Source of the DNA: Vibrio algivorus
Lineage (GTDB): Bacteria; Pseudomonadota; Gammaproteobacteria; Enterobacterales; Vibrionaceae
Direction of reading: 5' to 3'
Assembly (NCBI RefSeq): GCF_002218005.2
Contig: NZ_AP018679.1
Location: forward strand, 62,001 to 126,000
Length of the DNA: 64,000 nucleotides
Notes under the pieces: generated by a model
Database searches by the model: none
The model's input: the letters and a program-made list of their open reading frames with translations, nothing else
Told to the model about the DNA's origin: nothing
Program-made: the position numbers and the translations under genes
Part shown: positions 34,492-43,871 of the stretch, one piece after another
Position numbering within the stretch: the stretch's first letter is position 1
Layout of the letters: each line of letters opens with the position of its first letter

Positions 34492-35445
34492 ATGAAAAAG
34501 GTCTGGTTAGCGGCAGCAAGTTTATTGTTGACTGCTTGTAGTACGACAACAAATTTATACGTGAATCATCTTGCTTCTAACGTTTCTGATGAAGGTTTTA
34601 CAGAGCATACGCTTATTTTGAGTGATGATGAGCATCATACTCAAGTGCATTATTGGGATAACCAAATTGCTAGTGAAGATACGGTAGTCTTGATTCACGG
34701 TGTCGGTGGTGATGGGCTATCTAACTGGCAATCTACTATGCAAGCACTGGGTAATCAATATCGTGTAATTGTGCCGGATATATTGTGGTATGGCGAGTCA
34801 ACCAGTGATCTTCAACCAACTTTAGAAGATCAAGTCACGGCGATTGCTGATTTATTAAAAAACCTCGATCTTGACGGTAATATTCATATCGTTGGACATT
34901 CTTATGGTGGTTTTATCGTATACGGTTTATTAGCCAATTATGATTTAGCGAGTACAGCAACATTCATTTCTAGCCCGGGAGGAGCGTTTGATCAACAAGA
35001 TCTTGATGCGTTATTAGCTCGTTTTGATATTGAAAAACCGAGTGACTTATTTGTGCCTAAAAATGATGCAGATTTGAAGCGCTTAATGAATGCGACTAGT
35101 GAGGCTCCATTACATGTACCAGCCTTTACCATGGATGGGTTCTACGAAAAGTATTTTGCTAGCAACTCAGAGCAAAAGGTTTATATGCTCGATCACTTAA
35201 TAGATTCGCGTGAAGAGTTTGTGTCTAAGATTGCGAATAAAAATCTTCCACCAGTTCAAGTGATTTGGGGAGAAAATGACAGAATTTTCCCTTTAGAAAG
35301 CGGGATGTTGTTATCTAAGCAATCAAAAGGGCCTTTATATATTGTGACCGATTCTGCACATAATATTTTATTAGAGAAGCCTGACACCGTGAATCGATTA
35401 CTCAAAGCCTTTATCCTGCAATATCATAATCAGAAAAAACAATAA
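34492..35445 (+). CDS. Alpha/beta-hydrolase lipoprotein
   Basis: The signal MKKVWLAAASLLLTAC ends in a lipobox Cys, so it is predicted to be an envelope lipoprotein. VLIHGVGGDGLSNW carries the oxyanion HG motif, GHSYGG the nucleophile Ser, WGENDRIFP the Asp, and DSAHNILLEKP the His, completing an alpha/beta-hydrolase triad. Substrate unknown; an esterase or lipase role is inference. A TTG at 34480 is in frame but the ATG at 34492 starts the signal peptide. Its start codon abuts a repeat-family terminus, which must supply part of the promoter or leader. Confidence 0.82.
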   Translation: MKKVWLAAASLLLTACSTTTNLYVNHLASNVSDEGFTEHTLILSDDEHHTQVHYWDNQIASEDTVVLIHGVGGDGLSNWQSTMQALGNQYRVIVPDILWYGESTSDLQPTLEDQVTAIADLLKNLDLDGNIHIVGHSYGGFIVYGLLANYDLASTATFISSPGGAFDQQDLDALLARFDIEKPSDLFVPKNDADLKRLMNATSEAPLHVPAFTMDGFYEKYFASNSEQKVYMLDHLIDSREEFVSKIANKNLPPVQVIWGENDRIFPLESGMLLSKQSKGPLYIVTDSAHNILLEKPDTVNRLLKAFILQYHNQKKQ

Positions 35446-35491
35446 GTAGCTAGGGTGAATAAAGTAATGTTATTCAAATAAAAAACAGAGT

Positions 35492-36024
35492 ATGGCAGCC
35501 TTATGGGTGACAATACTTTTGTCAGGATGCTCAACCTACTCATGGACGGAAACCTCACAACCTCAACCTGGGGATGTCGCGGCTTTATTGATCTTGCTCA
35601 TGTAAGAGATACAGCAGATAACGCAACGGGTCTATTTTATAAAACCTATCCTAAGTTAGGCCAAGCGTTCACAATTGCACTCGAGCCTGAATTAGGTGAG
35701 CGAGAAATTCACTTTCAAGCATTTGATACCTCACATTTGACCGCCGCACAGAAAGGCGTTTAAGTATAGAGTTAGCGGCTTACTACGGCTTTAAAATGGC
35801 GCAGGGACATGAAATCTCTCAGTGGCATTGTATTTGATGATGTTTCGAAGATGACAATGAAAATAGAGGATAAATATCGAGACTCTTTTACCAATCATAT
35901 TCCCGAACATTTGTACCCTGACTATATACTCAATACTCAGGTATATAACGACATCGCCAAGTATGATCAAGAATTTGACCGCAAAGAATACCAAGTATTA
36001 TTAAAGCAAAAGAATAAGCAGTAG
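35492..36024 (+). pseudogene. Decayed DUF4056-type lipoprotein gene
   Basis: Pieces of one protein lie in different frames. Frame A (from 35492) reads a lipoprotein signal, ALWVTILLSGCSTYSW. Frame B (35503-35763) reads CRGFIDLAHVRDTADNATG and FQAFDTSHLTAAQK. Frame C (35757-35837) continues with RLSIELAAYYGFKMAQGHEI and SQWH, then stops. An unassigned 71-codon frame (35809-36024) finishes the region. The CRGFIDxAHVRDTAD and HEIxQWH blocks are those I associate with DUF4056 lipoproteins. Frameshifts plus loss of sequence between signal and core argue for an inactivated gene. Whether the last 71 codons belong to it is uncertain. Confidence 0.7.
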
Positions 36025-36043
36025 ATTGGACTGTCTACTGCTT
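36016..36043. terminator. Bidirectional terminator
   Basis: AAGCAGTAGA and TCTACTGCTT form a 10-bp stem between the DUF4056 remnant (+) and fpr (-). Confidence 0.65.
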
Positions 36044-36059
36044 AATCGGGTTAAGTTAA

Positions 36060-36848
36060 TTACCAATAATTCTCAAAGCTAAATTGGCCCGTTTCACGAC
36101 GTAGATGTTTTTTATAACCCATTTGTTGTAAGCAATCTCTAGTGTCATGCACCATGTTTGGGTTACCGCATAAGTAGAAGAAACTCTTCTCAATGCTTGG
36201 CTTAACATGTGCGGCTTTGGCAAGAGAGCCATCTTGTAGCCTTTGTGGAATTCGTCCTGATAATGTACCTGAAACCTCTTCCCGAGAGACAATCGGCACG
36301 TAACGTAGCTTACCTTGATACGTTTTCATCAGCTCCATAATCTTCTCTTTATAGACTAATTCTTCTTTGGTGCGTACTGCATGCACTAAAATTAAATGCT
36401 CGAAGCGCTGACACTGCTCTACTTCTTCTAAAATAGATAAATATGGTCCGATGCCCGTGCCGGTTGATAGCATCCATAAATCTTTCGGTCCTTCAGGTAC
36501 TTCATCAATTGTCATAAAACCTGCGGGAAGTGTACCGACTAATATTTCATCACCAACCTGCTTATGCTCAAGTAATGGGGTAAGTTTACCATCTGGAATT
36601 TCGATAACTAAAAACTCCATTTCAATGTTATTTCCACTTAAGCTTGGTTTGTTGACCATAGAATAAGCACGTCTTACCCACTCATCTTGTTCATTGAGTA
36701 CGGCAAGCTTGCTGAATTGGCCAGCGGTGAATGCTGGAGTAGGAAAGGCATTGATAGGGGCTTGTACACGAAGTGAGAATAAATGCTCAGCCCAGTCTAT
36801 TCGTTTAATAATAGTGCCAGTAACAAATCCGAGTGGTATCTCTTTCAT
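36060..36848 (-). CDS. fpr: Ferredoxin/flavodoxin--NADP+ reductase
   Basis: FAD enzyme exchanging electrons between NADPH and ferredoxin or flavodoxin. WVRRAYSMVNKPSL is the FAD-binding RxYS motif, LSTGTGIGPYLSIL binds NADP, and FFYLCGNPNMVHD is conserved near the C-terminus, which ends FSFENYW as in Fpr. The ATG at 36848 lies six bases after GGAG; the ATG two codons earlier touches it. Monocistronic; a 269-bp repeat element lies upstream. Confidence 0.93.
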   Translation of the reverse strand: MKEIPLGFVTGTIIKRIDWAEHLFSLRVQAPINAFPTPAFTAGQFSKLAVLNEQDEWVRRAYSMVNKPSLSGNNIEMEFLVIEIPDGKLTPLLEHKQVGDEILVGTLPAGFMTIDEVPEGPKDLWMLSTGTGIGPYLSILEEVEQCQRFEHLILVHAVRTKEELVYKEKIMELMKTYQGKLRYVPIVSREEVSGTLSGRIPQRLQDGSLAKAAHVKPSIEKSFFYLCGNPNMVHDTRDCLQQMGYKKHLRRETGQFSFENYW

Positions 36849-36926
36849 CTGCATCTCCCTGTTTATTCTTGGGTATCCGGCTAAAGATCAACAATTCCAG
36901 CATACACTTTCAGTATAAATTGGCAA

Positions 36927-37195
36927 ATATACCCAAGTGACTTCAATATGCAGAATTCAGAGCTATCATCCAAACCTTTAGGCAAGGAAGATTGGCGAAG
37001 GAATGTAGGCACCTTTCAAACCAATCTGACGCGGCATAAAGGTTTGAATGAAGCTCCCGAAGGGCAAGTTAAAACAAGCTTTATGCGGCGTTAAATTAAA
37101 TAGAGATAGAATAACTATGATCATATTCAATTTACCTTGCCTAAAGCTTGTTTTATTCTTGCTGAAACTCGCATCTTGAAGTTACTTGGGTATAT
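36927..37195. repeat. 269-bp MITE-like element, copy 2 (36849-37297 gap)
   Basis: Same length and sequence family as 12947-13215 but in inverse orientation. It starts ATATACCCAAGTGACTTCAA and ends GAAGTTACTTGGGTATAT. Both internal self-complementary arms are present. It takes up most of the 449-bp fpr-glycosyltransferase gap; the remainder is promoter-like sequence without a recognised site. Confidence 0.85.
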
Positions 37196-37297
37196 GTGAT
37201 GGTTTCTTCTTGCGCTAAGTTTCAGTGCATCTTCAGTCAATCTTCAGCTTCGTTTTTTAAAGTGGTGGCTATTGAAGTGAATTGAAGTAGGTGCAGT

Positions 37298-38353
37298 ATG
37301 AGCGTTAAAACATGGTTACGGAATTTTGATCGATATCGTCGACGTAAAATGGCGACACTGGAACCATGGCTATATCGATTATTTATGGATAACAGCCAAA
37401 ATCAATCTCATATCCTACAAAAGAAAGATGTGAATTCAATATTGATCATCAGAAATAACAAGAGAATAGGAAATATTTTATTTTTAATCCCTTTTGTTAA
37501 GCAGGTGAGATCTTCTTATCCGAATGCAAAAATAACTTTATTATTATCTCAATCATGGCAACAGTCGATTTTTGAAAATATCGGTGTAGATGAAATTCTA
37601 GTTTCTAACTTCTCATTCTCAAAGTTAGGGAATTTCCTAAAGTTAATGAAATCTTTAAAGAGAAGAAGTGTTGATTTAATGCTAGTGCCTTATTCTTCTG
37701 CTGAGGATAGTTTTATAGCTTCAGTATTACCTGCTAAAAACAAAGTTTCATCCGACAGTGAAAATAGAAATGTATGTTTTACCCATACATTTAAAGATGA
37801 TCTTGAATATTCGCATATGGCATTTAATAAGACTTTTATTATTAATAATTTAACAGGCGAAGGGTTAGTCAATACTTGTCATAAATTGGTTTTTAGTGAG
37901 CGTGAAGATTTATTTGGTATAAGAGAAAGATCTTCAGTTTATGATGGGGATAAGAAGTTAGTCGCTTTTTTCAGAGGAGCAAGAGGAAAGAAAAAACTAT
38001 CTGATCAGCAATGGAAAAACATACTGATTAAATTTGAAAAAGAATCTATAGAACCAATTCAGTGGGTTGAAATTCTTAGTGATGATGTCAATAAGCCATT
38101 GTCAAATGAATCATTAATATATAAAAACAATGACCTGCGTTTATTGGCGAGTTTCCTTGAAAATGTAGATACTTTTATTTCTTGTGATACAGGGCCTTTG
38201 CATTTGGCTGATGCTTCAGGTGTTAAATGTATTGGGTTGTATACTCATACAAGTTTAGAGACCTATGGGGTCATTAATGGACGATCTTTAAATTTTTATG
38301 ATTGGTATAACACTGATGTTATTGAGCATGTTCCAGTAATGGTTACAGAGTAG
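37298..38353 (+). CDS. Glycosyltransferase family 9 (heptosyltransferase-like)
   Basis: A 351-residue protein with the GT9 two-domain pattern: SILIIRNNKRIGNILFLIPF followed by a strand-rich region, and near the C-terminus ISCDTGPLHLADASGVKCIGLYTHT, the nucleotide-sugar-binding motif of ADP-heptose:LPS heptosyltransferases. It should add a sugar to the LPS core. It is notably AT-rich compared with neighbours, as LPS genes often are. It precedes eptA on the same strand, giving an envelope-modification context. Confidence 0.8.
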   Translation: MSVKTWLRNFDRYRRRKMATLEPWLYRLFMDNSQNQSHILQKKDVNSILIIRNNKRIGNILFLIPFVKQVRSSYPNAKITLLLSQSWQQSIFENIGVDEILVSNFSFSKLGNFLKLMKSLKRRSVDLMLVPYSSAEDSFIASVLPAKNKVSSDSENRNVCFTHTFKDDLEYSHMAFNKTFIINNLTGEGLVNTCHKLVFSEREDLFGIRERSSVYDGDKKLVAFFRGARGKKKLSDQQWKNILIKFEKESIEPIQWVEILSDDVNKPLSNESLIYKNNDLRLLASFLENVDTFISCDTGPLHLADASGVKCIGLYTHTSLETYGVINGRSLNFYDWYNTDVIEHVPVMVTE

Positions 38354-38405
38354 TGCTTTGGTATAAATCTTTATTCATGTCTGTTAATTAAACAAGGTTT
38401 TTTAA

Positions 38406-40052
38406 ATGATGTCTCTTTTATTTCGAGTTTTTACCTTTGATAGTGCGTTTCGTCCTAAAATAAAAACAAGTACTTTTATTATTATTGTATCTTTTTATTT
38501 TGGGTTCATTTTAAACTACCCTATCGTTTCAAAGGTTTTTGAACTTGGTAAAAATGTACCAGACATTTGGTTTCCTTATACCGGACCTTTTGTGCTTTTC
38601 TTTGCTTTTATTATTGTTTTTTCGATTTTAACACTGCCATTGATTCTTAAGCCATGGTATGGGTTTTTATTCTTAAGTTCTGCTCTTGCACTGTATTCCA
38701 TACAAGAGTTTCATGTTCTATTTGATACATCCATGATTGAAAACGTGGTGGAAACCAATGTGTCAGAAGCATTATTTTATCTTAATGTTCGTTCGGTGCT
38801 CTATTTTTTAATTTTTGGTGTTATTCCTACCTTGTTATTAGTCTGGGTTAAGGTTGAATTTAACTCATCAATTTTCCGTGAGTTGGTGACTAGAGTGATA
38901 CTAATTTTACTTTCTTGTATGTTTATCACTGTGATTGCGATTACTACTTATAAAGATTACGCATCAGTTGGTCGTAATAATAAGTACTTGAATAAAATGA
39001 TCATTCCAGCGCATGTATATGATACGTATAAATATATTAAGCGTAACTATTTGGTTAAACCTTTGCCTTATACTTCTCTCGGAGATGATGCTCAGTTAAA
39101 GTCGACAGAAAATGGTAAACCGACATTAGTAGTGATGGTATTGGGGGAAACGGCTCGTGCGATGAATTTTTCTGACAATGGTTATTCTCGCGATACACAG
39201 CCATACACTAAAGATCTAGACTTGATTTCATTTAACGATGTGTCGTCATGTGGTACTTATACCGCACTATCAGTGCCGTGCATGTTTTCGAATATGAATC
39301 GTACCGATTACAATAAAGCGAAGGCCAATGCGCAAGATAATGCGATTGATATTATTGCTAAAGCCAATGTTGAAACCTTATGGATTGATAACGATGGTGG
39401 TGATAAGGGTGTAGCTCATAATACTAAATTGATTAATATTGATGCAAAAAGTGACCGTGATTTATGTAATGGTAATACTTGTTATGATCAAGTGATGTTG
39501 AAGCCAGCCGAGCAATTTATCAAAAAAGATCATAAAGATAAGTTAATTGTTTTACATACTATAGGTAGTCATGGCCCAACTTATTTTCAGCGGTTTCCTC
39601 CAAAACTTGCCAAGTTTGCTCCATGGTGCAATAGGAAAGATATTGATCAATGTACCGACCAAGAAATTACCAATGTTTATGATAATACTCTGGTATATAC
39701 TGACTTCTTTTTAGCGCAGGTGATCAAGCAACTACAAGAGCATGCCCAAGACTATAATGTTGCGATGATGTATGTATCTGATCATGGTGAATCACTAGGC
39801 GAAAATGGTTTATATTTACATGGTACGCCCTATGCTATTGCGCCAAAAGAGCAGAAAACGGTTCCTTGGTTGTTATGGCTTCCGGAGCAATATGCAAAGC
39901 AAAAGCAGATTGATAGGTCTTGTGTAAAAGAAGAAGCTCAGAAACTTCGCTACACACATGATAACTTTTTTCATAGTTTGATTGGGTTATATGGCGTAGA
40001 TACTAAAGAAAAACAAACAAGTTTAGATTTATTTTCTAACTGTCACGTATAA
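38406..40052 (+). CDS. eptA: Lipid A phosphoethanolamine transferase
   Basis: Inner-membrane enzyme with its catalytic domain in the periplasm, adding phosphoethanolamine to lipid A and lowering affinity for cationic peptides such as polymyxin. The N-terminal ~165 residues contain several membrane spans. The sulfatase-like domain shows VMVLGETARAMNFS (metal Glu), SSCGTYTALSVPCMFS (nucleophile Thr), LHTIGSHGPTYFQRFP and VSDHGESLGENGLYLHG (metal Asp/His). 548 residues, normal length. It is followed by dgkA and a two-component pair, the arrangement described for vibrios. Confidence 0.92.
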   Translation: MMSLLFRVFTFDSAFRPKIKTSTFIIIVSFYFGFILNYPIVSKVFELGKNVPDIWFPYTGPFVLFFAFIIVFSILTLPLILKPWYGFLFLSSALALYSIQEFHVLFDTSMIENVVETNVSEALFYLNVRSVLYFLIFGVIPTLLLVWVKVEFNSSIFRELVTRVILILLSCMFITVIAITTYKDYASVGRNNKYLNKMIIPAHVYDTYKYIKRNYLVKPLPYTSLGDDAQLKSTENGKPTLVVMVLGETARAMNFSDNGYSRDTQPYTKDLDLISFNDVSSCGTYTALSVPCMFSNMNRTDYNKAKANAQDNAIDIIAKANVETLWIDNDGGDKGVAHNTKLINIDAKSDRDLCNGNTCYDQVMLKPAEQFIKKDHKDKLIVLHTIGSHGPTYFQRFPPKLAKFAPWCNRKDIDQCTDQEITNVYDNTLVYTDFFLAQVIKQLQEHAQDYNVAMMYVSDHGESLGENGLYLHGTPYAIAPKEQKTVPWLLWLPEQYAKQKQIDRSCVKEEAQKLRYTHDNFFHSLIGLYGVDTKEKQTSLDLFSNCHV

Positions 40053-40076
40053 AATTTAATAGAGTTACCAATAAAG

Positions 40077-40454
40077 ATGAATGAAAAAGTTGTTGTAAAA
40101 CGAACCGGTATTATGCGCATCATTTTTACCTTAAAGCATAGTTTTAATGGCTTGAAGTGGATGCTAAAGAATGAGGCGGCATTTCAGCAAGAATTAGTGC
40201 TATTCATCCCATTAACCGTTTTGGCTTGCTATCTTGATATTAGCGCTGTGCAATCGGTGTGTTTAATTTTATCTATGATGTTTGTGTTATTTGCGGAAAT
40301 GGTTAATACCGCTATTGAAGCGGTCGTTGATAGGGTTGGTTTGGAATACCACACTTTATCTGGTGTGGCGAAAAATGTTGGTTCAGCCCTCGTCACATTA
40401 AGCATTATTATGTCTGCGATGGTGTGGGGCGTGATTGTTTACCCACTATTTTGA
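40077..40454 (+). CDS. dgkA: Diacylglycerol kinase
   Basis: Small inner-membrane kinase recycling diacylglycerol to phosphatidic acid. The 125 residues hold three hydrophobic spans, the conserved FNGLKWMLKNEAAFQQE surface segment and catalytic FAEMVNTAIEAVVDRVG. Diacylglycerol is released when EptA uses phosphatidylethanolamine as donor, which explains the pairing. It starts 24 bp after eptA. Confidence 0.93.
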   Translation: MNEKVVVKRTGIMRIIFTLKHSFNGLKWMLKNEAAFQQELVLFIPLTVLACYLDISAVQSVCLILSMMFVLFAEMVNTAIEAVVDRVGLEYHTLSGVAKNVGSALVTLSIIMSAMVWGVIVYPLF

Positions 40455-40504
40455 TAGCGTGAATGACATAAGATCTGGCTTGGGTAGAGAAGAGTAAATA
40501 AAAG

Positions 40505-41182
40505 ATGAAAGTATTGATCATTGAAGACTCTGAAGCATTGCGCCGAGGATTGAGCGTTGGGTTAAATAATCTTGGTTTTACGGTTGATGAAACGGGTGAT
40601 GGCTCTGTTGGTTTAAGCATGGCCATGAATCATCAGTATGATTTGATTGTTTTAGATTTAATGTTACCGAATGTGGATGGTATGAGTATTTTGCGTTCTC
40701 TACGCCAGAAAGGGATTCAAACCAAGGTTCTTATCTTGTCAGCGAAGACACTAGCTCAGGATAAAATTGATGGCCTAATGCAAGGCGCAGATGATTATTT
40801 AACCAAGCCATTTTCATTTGAAGAATTGCATGCCCGAATTTTAGCTTTATTACGTAGAGGTCAACTGCTTCAGAAAGGAAATAATCACCAAGTTGGTGGT
40901 TTTTGTTTAGATCTTGAAACGAAACGCTTCAGTTATCAAGGGCAGGAGGTTGAACTGACTCGGAATGAATTTAAAATTATGGAGTGTTTATTTTCCGCTA
41001 AAGGACGAGTACTAAATGTCGAGATGATCAGCGAATCTGTGGTAGGGAGCTTTGATTATTTATCGAAAAATACGATTGAATCTCATTTGTCTTCAGTACG
41101 AAAAAAGGTCAGAGCTCTAGGTGGTGTCCTACCGGTTAAAAATAAGCGTGGCTTTGGCTATTTTGTTGAAGAGACGCTCTAA
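40505..41182 (+). CDS. OmpR-family response regulator (CarR/VprA-like by context)
   Basis: Receiver domain with VLIIEDSEALRRGL, phospho-accepting Asp in DLIVLDLMLPNVDG and YLTKPFSFEELHARI, then a winged-helix output domain (VELTRNEFKIMECLFSAKGRV). 225 residues. Its operon with eptA and dgkA matches the vibrio CarRS/VprAB system that senses antimicrobial peptides and controls lipid A modification. The specific name rests on context only. Its TAA overlaps the kinase start codon. Confidence 0.85.
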   Translation: MKVLIIEDSEALRRGLSVGLNNLGFTVDETGDGSVGLSMAMNHQYDLIVLDLMLPNVDGMSILRSLRQKGIQTKVLILSAKTLAQDKIDGLMQGADDYLTKPFSFEELHARILALLRRGQLLQKGNNHQVGGFCLDLETKRFSYQGQEVELTRNEFKIMECLFSAKGRVLNVEMISESVVGSFDYLSKNTIESHLSSVRKKVRALGGVLPVKNKRGFGYFVEETL

Positions 41183-42627
41183 TGTATAAGCAGTCACAGA
41201 CATCCTCGATTAAACGCAATTTAGTTAATTCTATTTCTTTAGTATTTGGCATCATCATCTTTGCTGTTTATCTATCCGTTGATTTAAGCTTAGATAGCTG
41301 GGTGGATAAGCAATTTGATAAATCTTTGATCAATAAAGCCAATTATATGAAATCTTTAGTTAAGGTTTCTGGTGATCGCTTAAGTTTTGATGATGAACAC
41401 CTTTCTGAATTTCAAGAAGATGAAGACGTTCACTTTTATCAGCTATGGTCTAGTAGCGGTAGCTTTAAACGTTCCAAGTCGCTAGTCCAATATCCTCAAA
41501 TAGACCTGCTTCAGTTATCTTTACCGCTAAACACGAATCAATTACTCGATGTCACTTTGCCAAACGGGGAAGAGGGAAGAGCATTTATTTCCTATTTTTT
41601 ACCTGAATCGGAGCAATTGTCAGCCACCCATGAACATCCTGCCTATTTAGCCTTATATCAATCGAGTCGCTCTTCAGAGAGTATGTTGGTATTGATTGAT
41701 ATTTTGTTGATCGTGACATTTTTTATTTCTATTGTTGTGATGCGTTACATTGCAATACGTATCGTTGATAAAGGTTTGAAACCACTGCAAACCATGAACG
41801 CTCAAATTAAGAAAATTGGTATTGATCAAAGTTCGGTGACAGAGCTGCCTGAGCCTGACTTGCAGTTTGATGAGATTGAACCGATTCGGAAAGAACTGAA
41901 TGCTTTTATTAAGGCGAATCAAGTATTTTTGCAAAATGAAAAGCGCTTAACGGGTGATATTGCCCACGAATTAAAGACACCCATCGCAGAAATTATGAGT
42001 TTGAGTGAGATATATATTCGTTATCCTGAAGATGAGCGTATTGGTGCAACCTATAAGCAAGATATGCTCAAAATTGCCCAAAGGATGAAAAAAATTGTTG
42101 ATAACTTATTGTTATTGCAAAAGACCTCATCAGCGACTATTCAGATTGAATTAGAAGCGATCGATTTATATCAGTTGATTAGTGAAGTGATAACAGAGCT
42201 GACCTTTAAGTATTCTGATGCTGATAACCGTATCCAAATATTAATTGATAAACCATTGATATTTGGAGATTCATTTTCATTACATACGATATTGCAGAAT
42301 TTAATTGATAACGCATTATTTTATAGCCCCGAAGGCTCCCAAATCACAATCTCTCTAGTAACAAAACAATCAAACTTAGTGTTAGAAGTTCGAAATCAGG
42401 TATGCACAGTATTGACTGAACAGGATATTGCTCAGTTATTGGAGCCCATGTATCAAGCGGATCAATCCAGAACTTCTAACGATCGCTATGGTTTAGGCTT
42501 ATCGATAGTTAATAACCTATGTAGGTTAAATGGTTATCAACTTGATGTGGTATATCAAGAAAGGGAAATTGGCTTTAGTATTCAAGGGATAGAGCACCAT
42601 AGTGCGGAAATAAGGAAAGAAATTTAA
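41182..42627 (+). CDS. Sensor histidine kinase (CarS/VprB-like by context)
   Basis: A 481-residue sensor with an N-terminal span (about 14-34), periplasmic region (about 35-165), second span (about 168-190), HAMP-like linker, and HisKA/HATPase core. DIAHELKTPIAEIMSLSEI carries the phospho-accepting His. The ATP lid shows LIDNALFYSPEG and YGLGLSIVNNL. It overlaps the regulator gene by one base, so the two are translationally coupled. It likely senses envelope stress and controls eptA-dgkA. Confidence 0.86.
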   Translation: MYKQSQTSSIKRNLVNSISLVFGIIIFAVYLSVDLSLDSWVDKQFDKSLINKANYMKSLVKVSGDRLSFDDEHLSEFQEDEDVHFYQLWSSSGSFKRSKSLVQYPQIDLLQLSLPLNTNQLLDVTLPNGEEGRAFISYFLPESEQLSATHEHPAYLALYQSSRSSESMLVLIDILLIVTFFISIVVMRYIAIRIVDKGLKPLQTMNAQIKKIGIDQSSVTELPEPDLQFDEIEPIRKELNAFIKANQVFLQNEKRLTGDIAHELKTPIAEIMSLSEIYIRYPEDERIGATYKQDMLKIAQRMKKIVDNLLLLQKTSSATIQIELEAIDLYQLISEVITELTFKYSDADNRIQILIDKPLIFGDSFSLHTILQNLIDNALFYSPEGSQITISLVTKQSNLVLEVRNQVCTVLTEQDIAQLLEPMYQADQSRTSNDRYGLGLSIVNNLCRLNGYQLDVVYQEREIGFSIQGIEHHSAEIRKEI

Positions 42628-42745
42628 GGCAAATCTTCTGTTTTTATTCATGCCGAAAAAGCTGATACTAATTAGGCTCTATTATGTAATTCCCCCCTAA
42701 TACATAACAGCAGCTGTACATGACATAAGTGATACACAACGAAGG

Positions 42746-42785
42746 AAACCTAGCTCGCCTATAAAGTGAGCTAGGTTTTTTTATG
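42746..42785. terminator. Bidirectional terminator
   Basis: AAACCTAGCTC and GAGCTAGGTTT pair around an 11-nt loop with a long T-run on the plus strand. It lies between the kinase (+) and allE (-). Confidence 0.85.
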
Positions 42786-42800
42786 TCTTTCGTTAACCAC

Positions 42801-43637
42801 TTAGTTGGTTGGACGAATAAACGGCATGTGGCGGTTTACGTCTTTATACAGCAAGTAGCGGAACGGACCAGGGCCACCGGCATAACAAGATTGTGGGCAG
42901 AAAGCTCGAAGCCACATGAAATCGCCAGCTTCCACTTCAACCCATTGTTGATTTAAGTGATAAACCGCTTTGCCTTCTAGAACATATAAGCCATGCTCCA
43001 TCACATGCGTTTCATCAAATGGGATCACGCCGCCTGGTTGGAAGGTTACAATATTAACGTGCATATCGTGGCGCATATCGGTTGAATCAACAAAACGTGT
43101 TGTCGCCCATGCATCATCGGTTTCAGGCATCGGAATTGGCTCGATGTCATTTTCATTGGTGACGAATGCTTCTGGCACGTCTAACCCTTCTACGTATTGG
43201 TAAGCTTTACGCACCCAGTGAAAACGGACAGGTTCATTTCCAATGTTGTGTACCGTCCAATTACATTTTGGTGGCAGGTAAGCGTAACCGCCTTCGGTCA
43301 TATGATGCTTTTCACCTTCAATAGTCAGTTCCATTTCACCGGCAACCACAAACAATACACCTTGAGCAGCAGGGTCAAGTTCAGGCTTATTGGAACCGCC
43401 ACCGGATTCAATCTCGACGATATATTGAGAAAAAGTTTCTGAAAAACCGCTAAGTGGGCGAGCGATCACCCACATACGCATGCCTTCCCAAAATGGTAAA
43501 AAACTGGTCACGATATCGCTATATACGCCTTTGGGAATAATGGCATAGGCATCGGTAAGTACCGCACGATCAGATAATAGTTGAGTTTGAGGCGGCAAGC
43601 CTCCCTGCGGAGAGTAATAAGTGTGTTTATTGGTCAT
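42801..43637 (-). CDS. allE: (S)-ureidoglycine aminohydrolase
   Basis: Bicupin Mn enzyme of allantoin degradation releasing ammonia from (S)-ureidoglycine to give ureidoglycolate. Two cupin halves are visible: GVLFVVAGEMELTIEGEKH..GGYAYLPP, and ETHVMEHGLYVLEGKAVYHLN with the metal His/Glu ligands, ending with GDFMWLRAFCPQSCYAGG. The 278 residues match AllE/YlbA. No other purine-catabolism gene is in view. The divergent LysR regulator and amino-acid transporter may belong to the same pathway. Confidence 0.85.
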   Translation of the reverse strand: MTNKHTYYSPQGGLPPQTQLLSDRAVLTDAYAIIPKGVYSDIVTSFLPFWEGMRMWVIARPLSGFSETFSQYIVEIESGGGSNKPELDPAAQGVLFVVAGEMELTIEGEKHHMTEGGYAYLPPKCNWTVHNIGNEPVRFHWVRKAYQYVEGLDVPEAFVTNENDIEPIPMPETDDAWATTRFVDSTDMRHDMHVNIVTFQPGGVIPFDETHVMEHGLYVLEGKAVYHLNQQWVEVEAGDFMWLRAFCPQSCYAGGPGPFRYLLYKDVNRHMPFIRPTN

Positions 43638-43871
43638 TCTTGTGGTCCTTCATACAAGAGGGGGAATATAGTCATTGTATTGGAAGCTGCAGTTTTGTTG
43701 CTGGCGTTCATTCACTTGGCGCTTTACTGCAACTCCAATTACTTTGATTGTAGATTTATTATGCGCCTCACATTAGTAATTTAAAAATTAAATAATTTAA
43801 TTACTATTAGTGGATAATCCACTAGTTTAATGTGATGAGTGAATTCGATGAGTCAGCAAGTGGGAGAAAAT

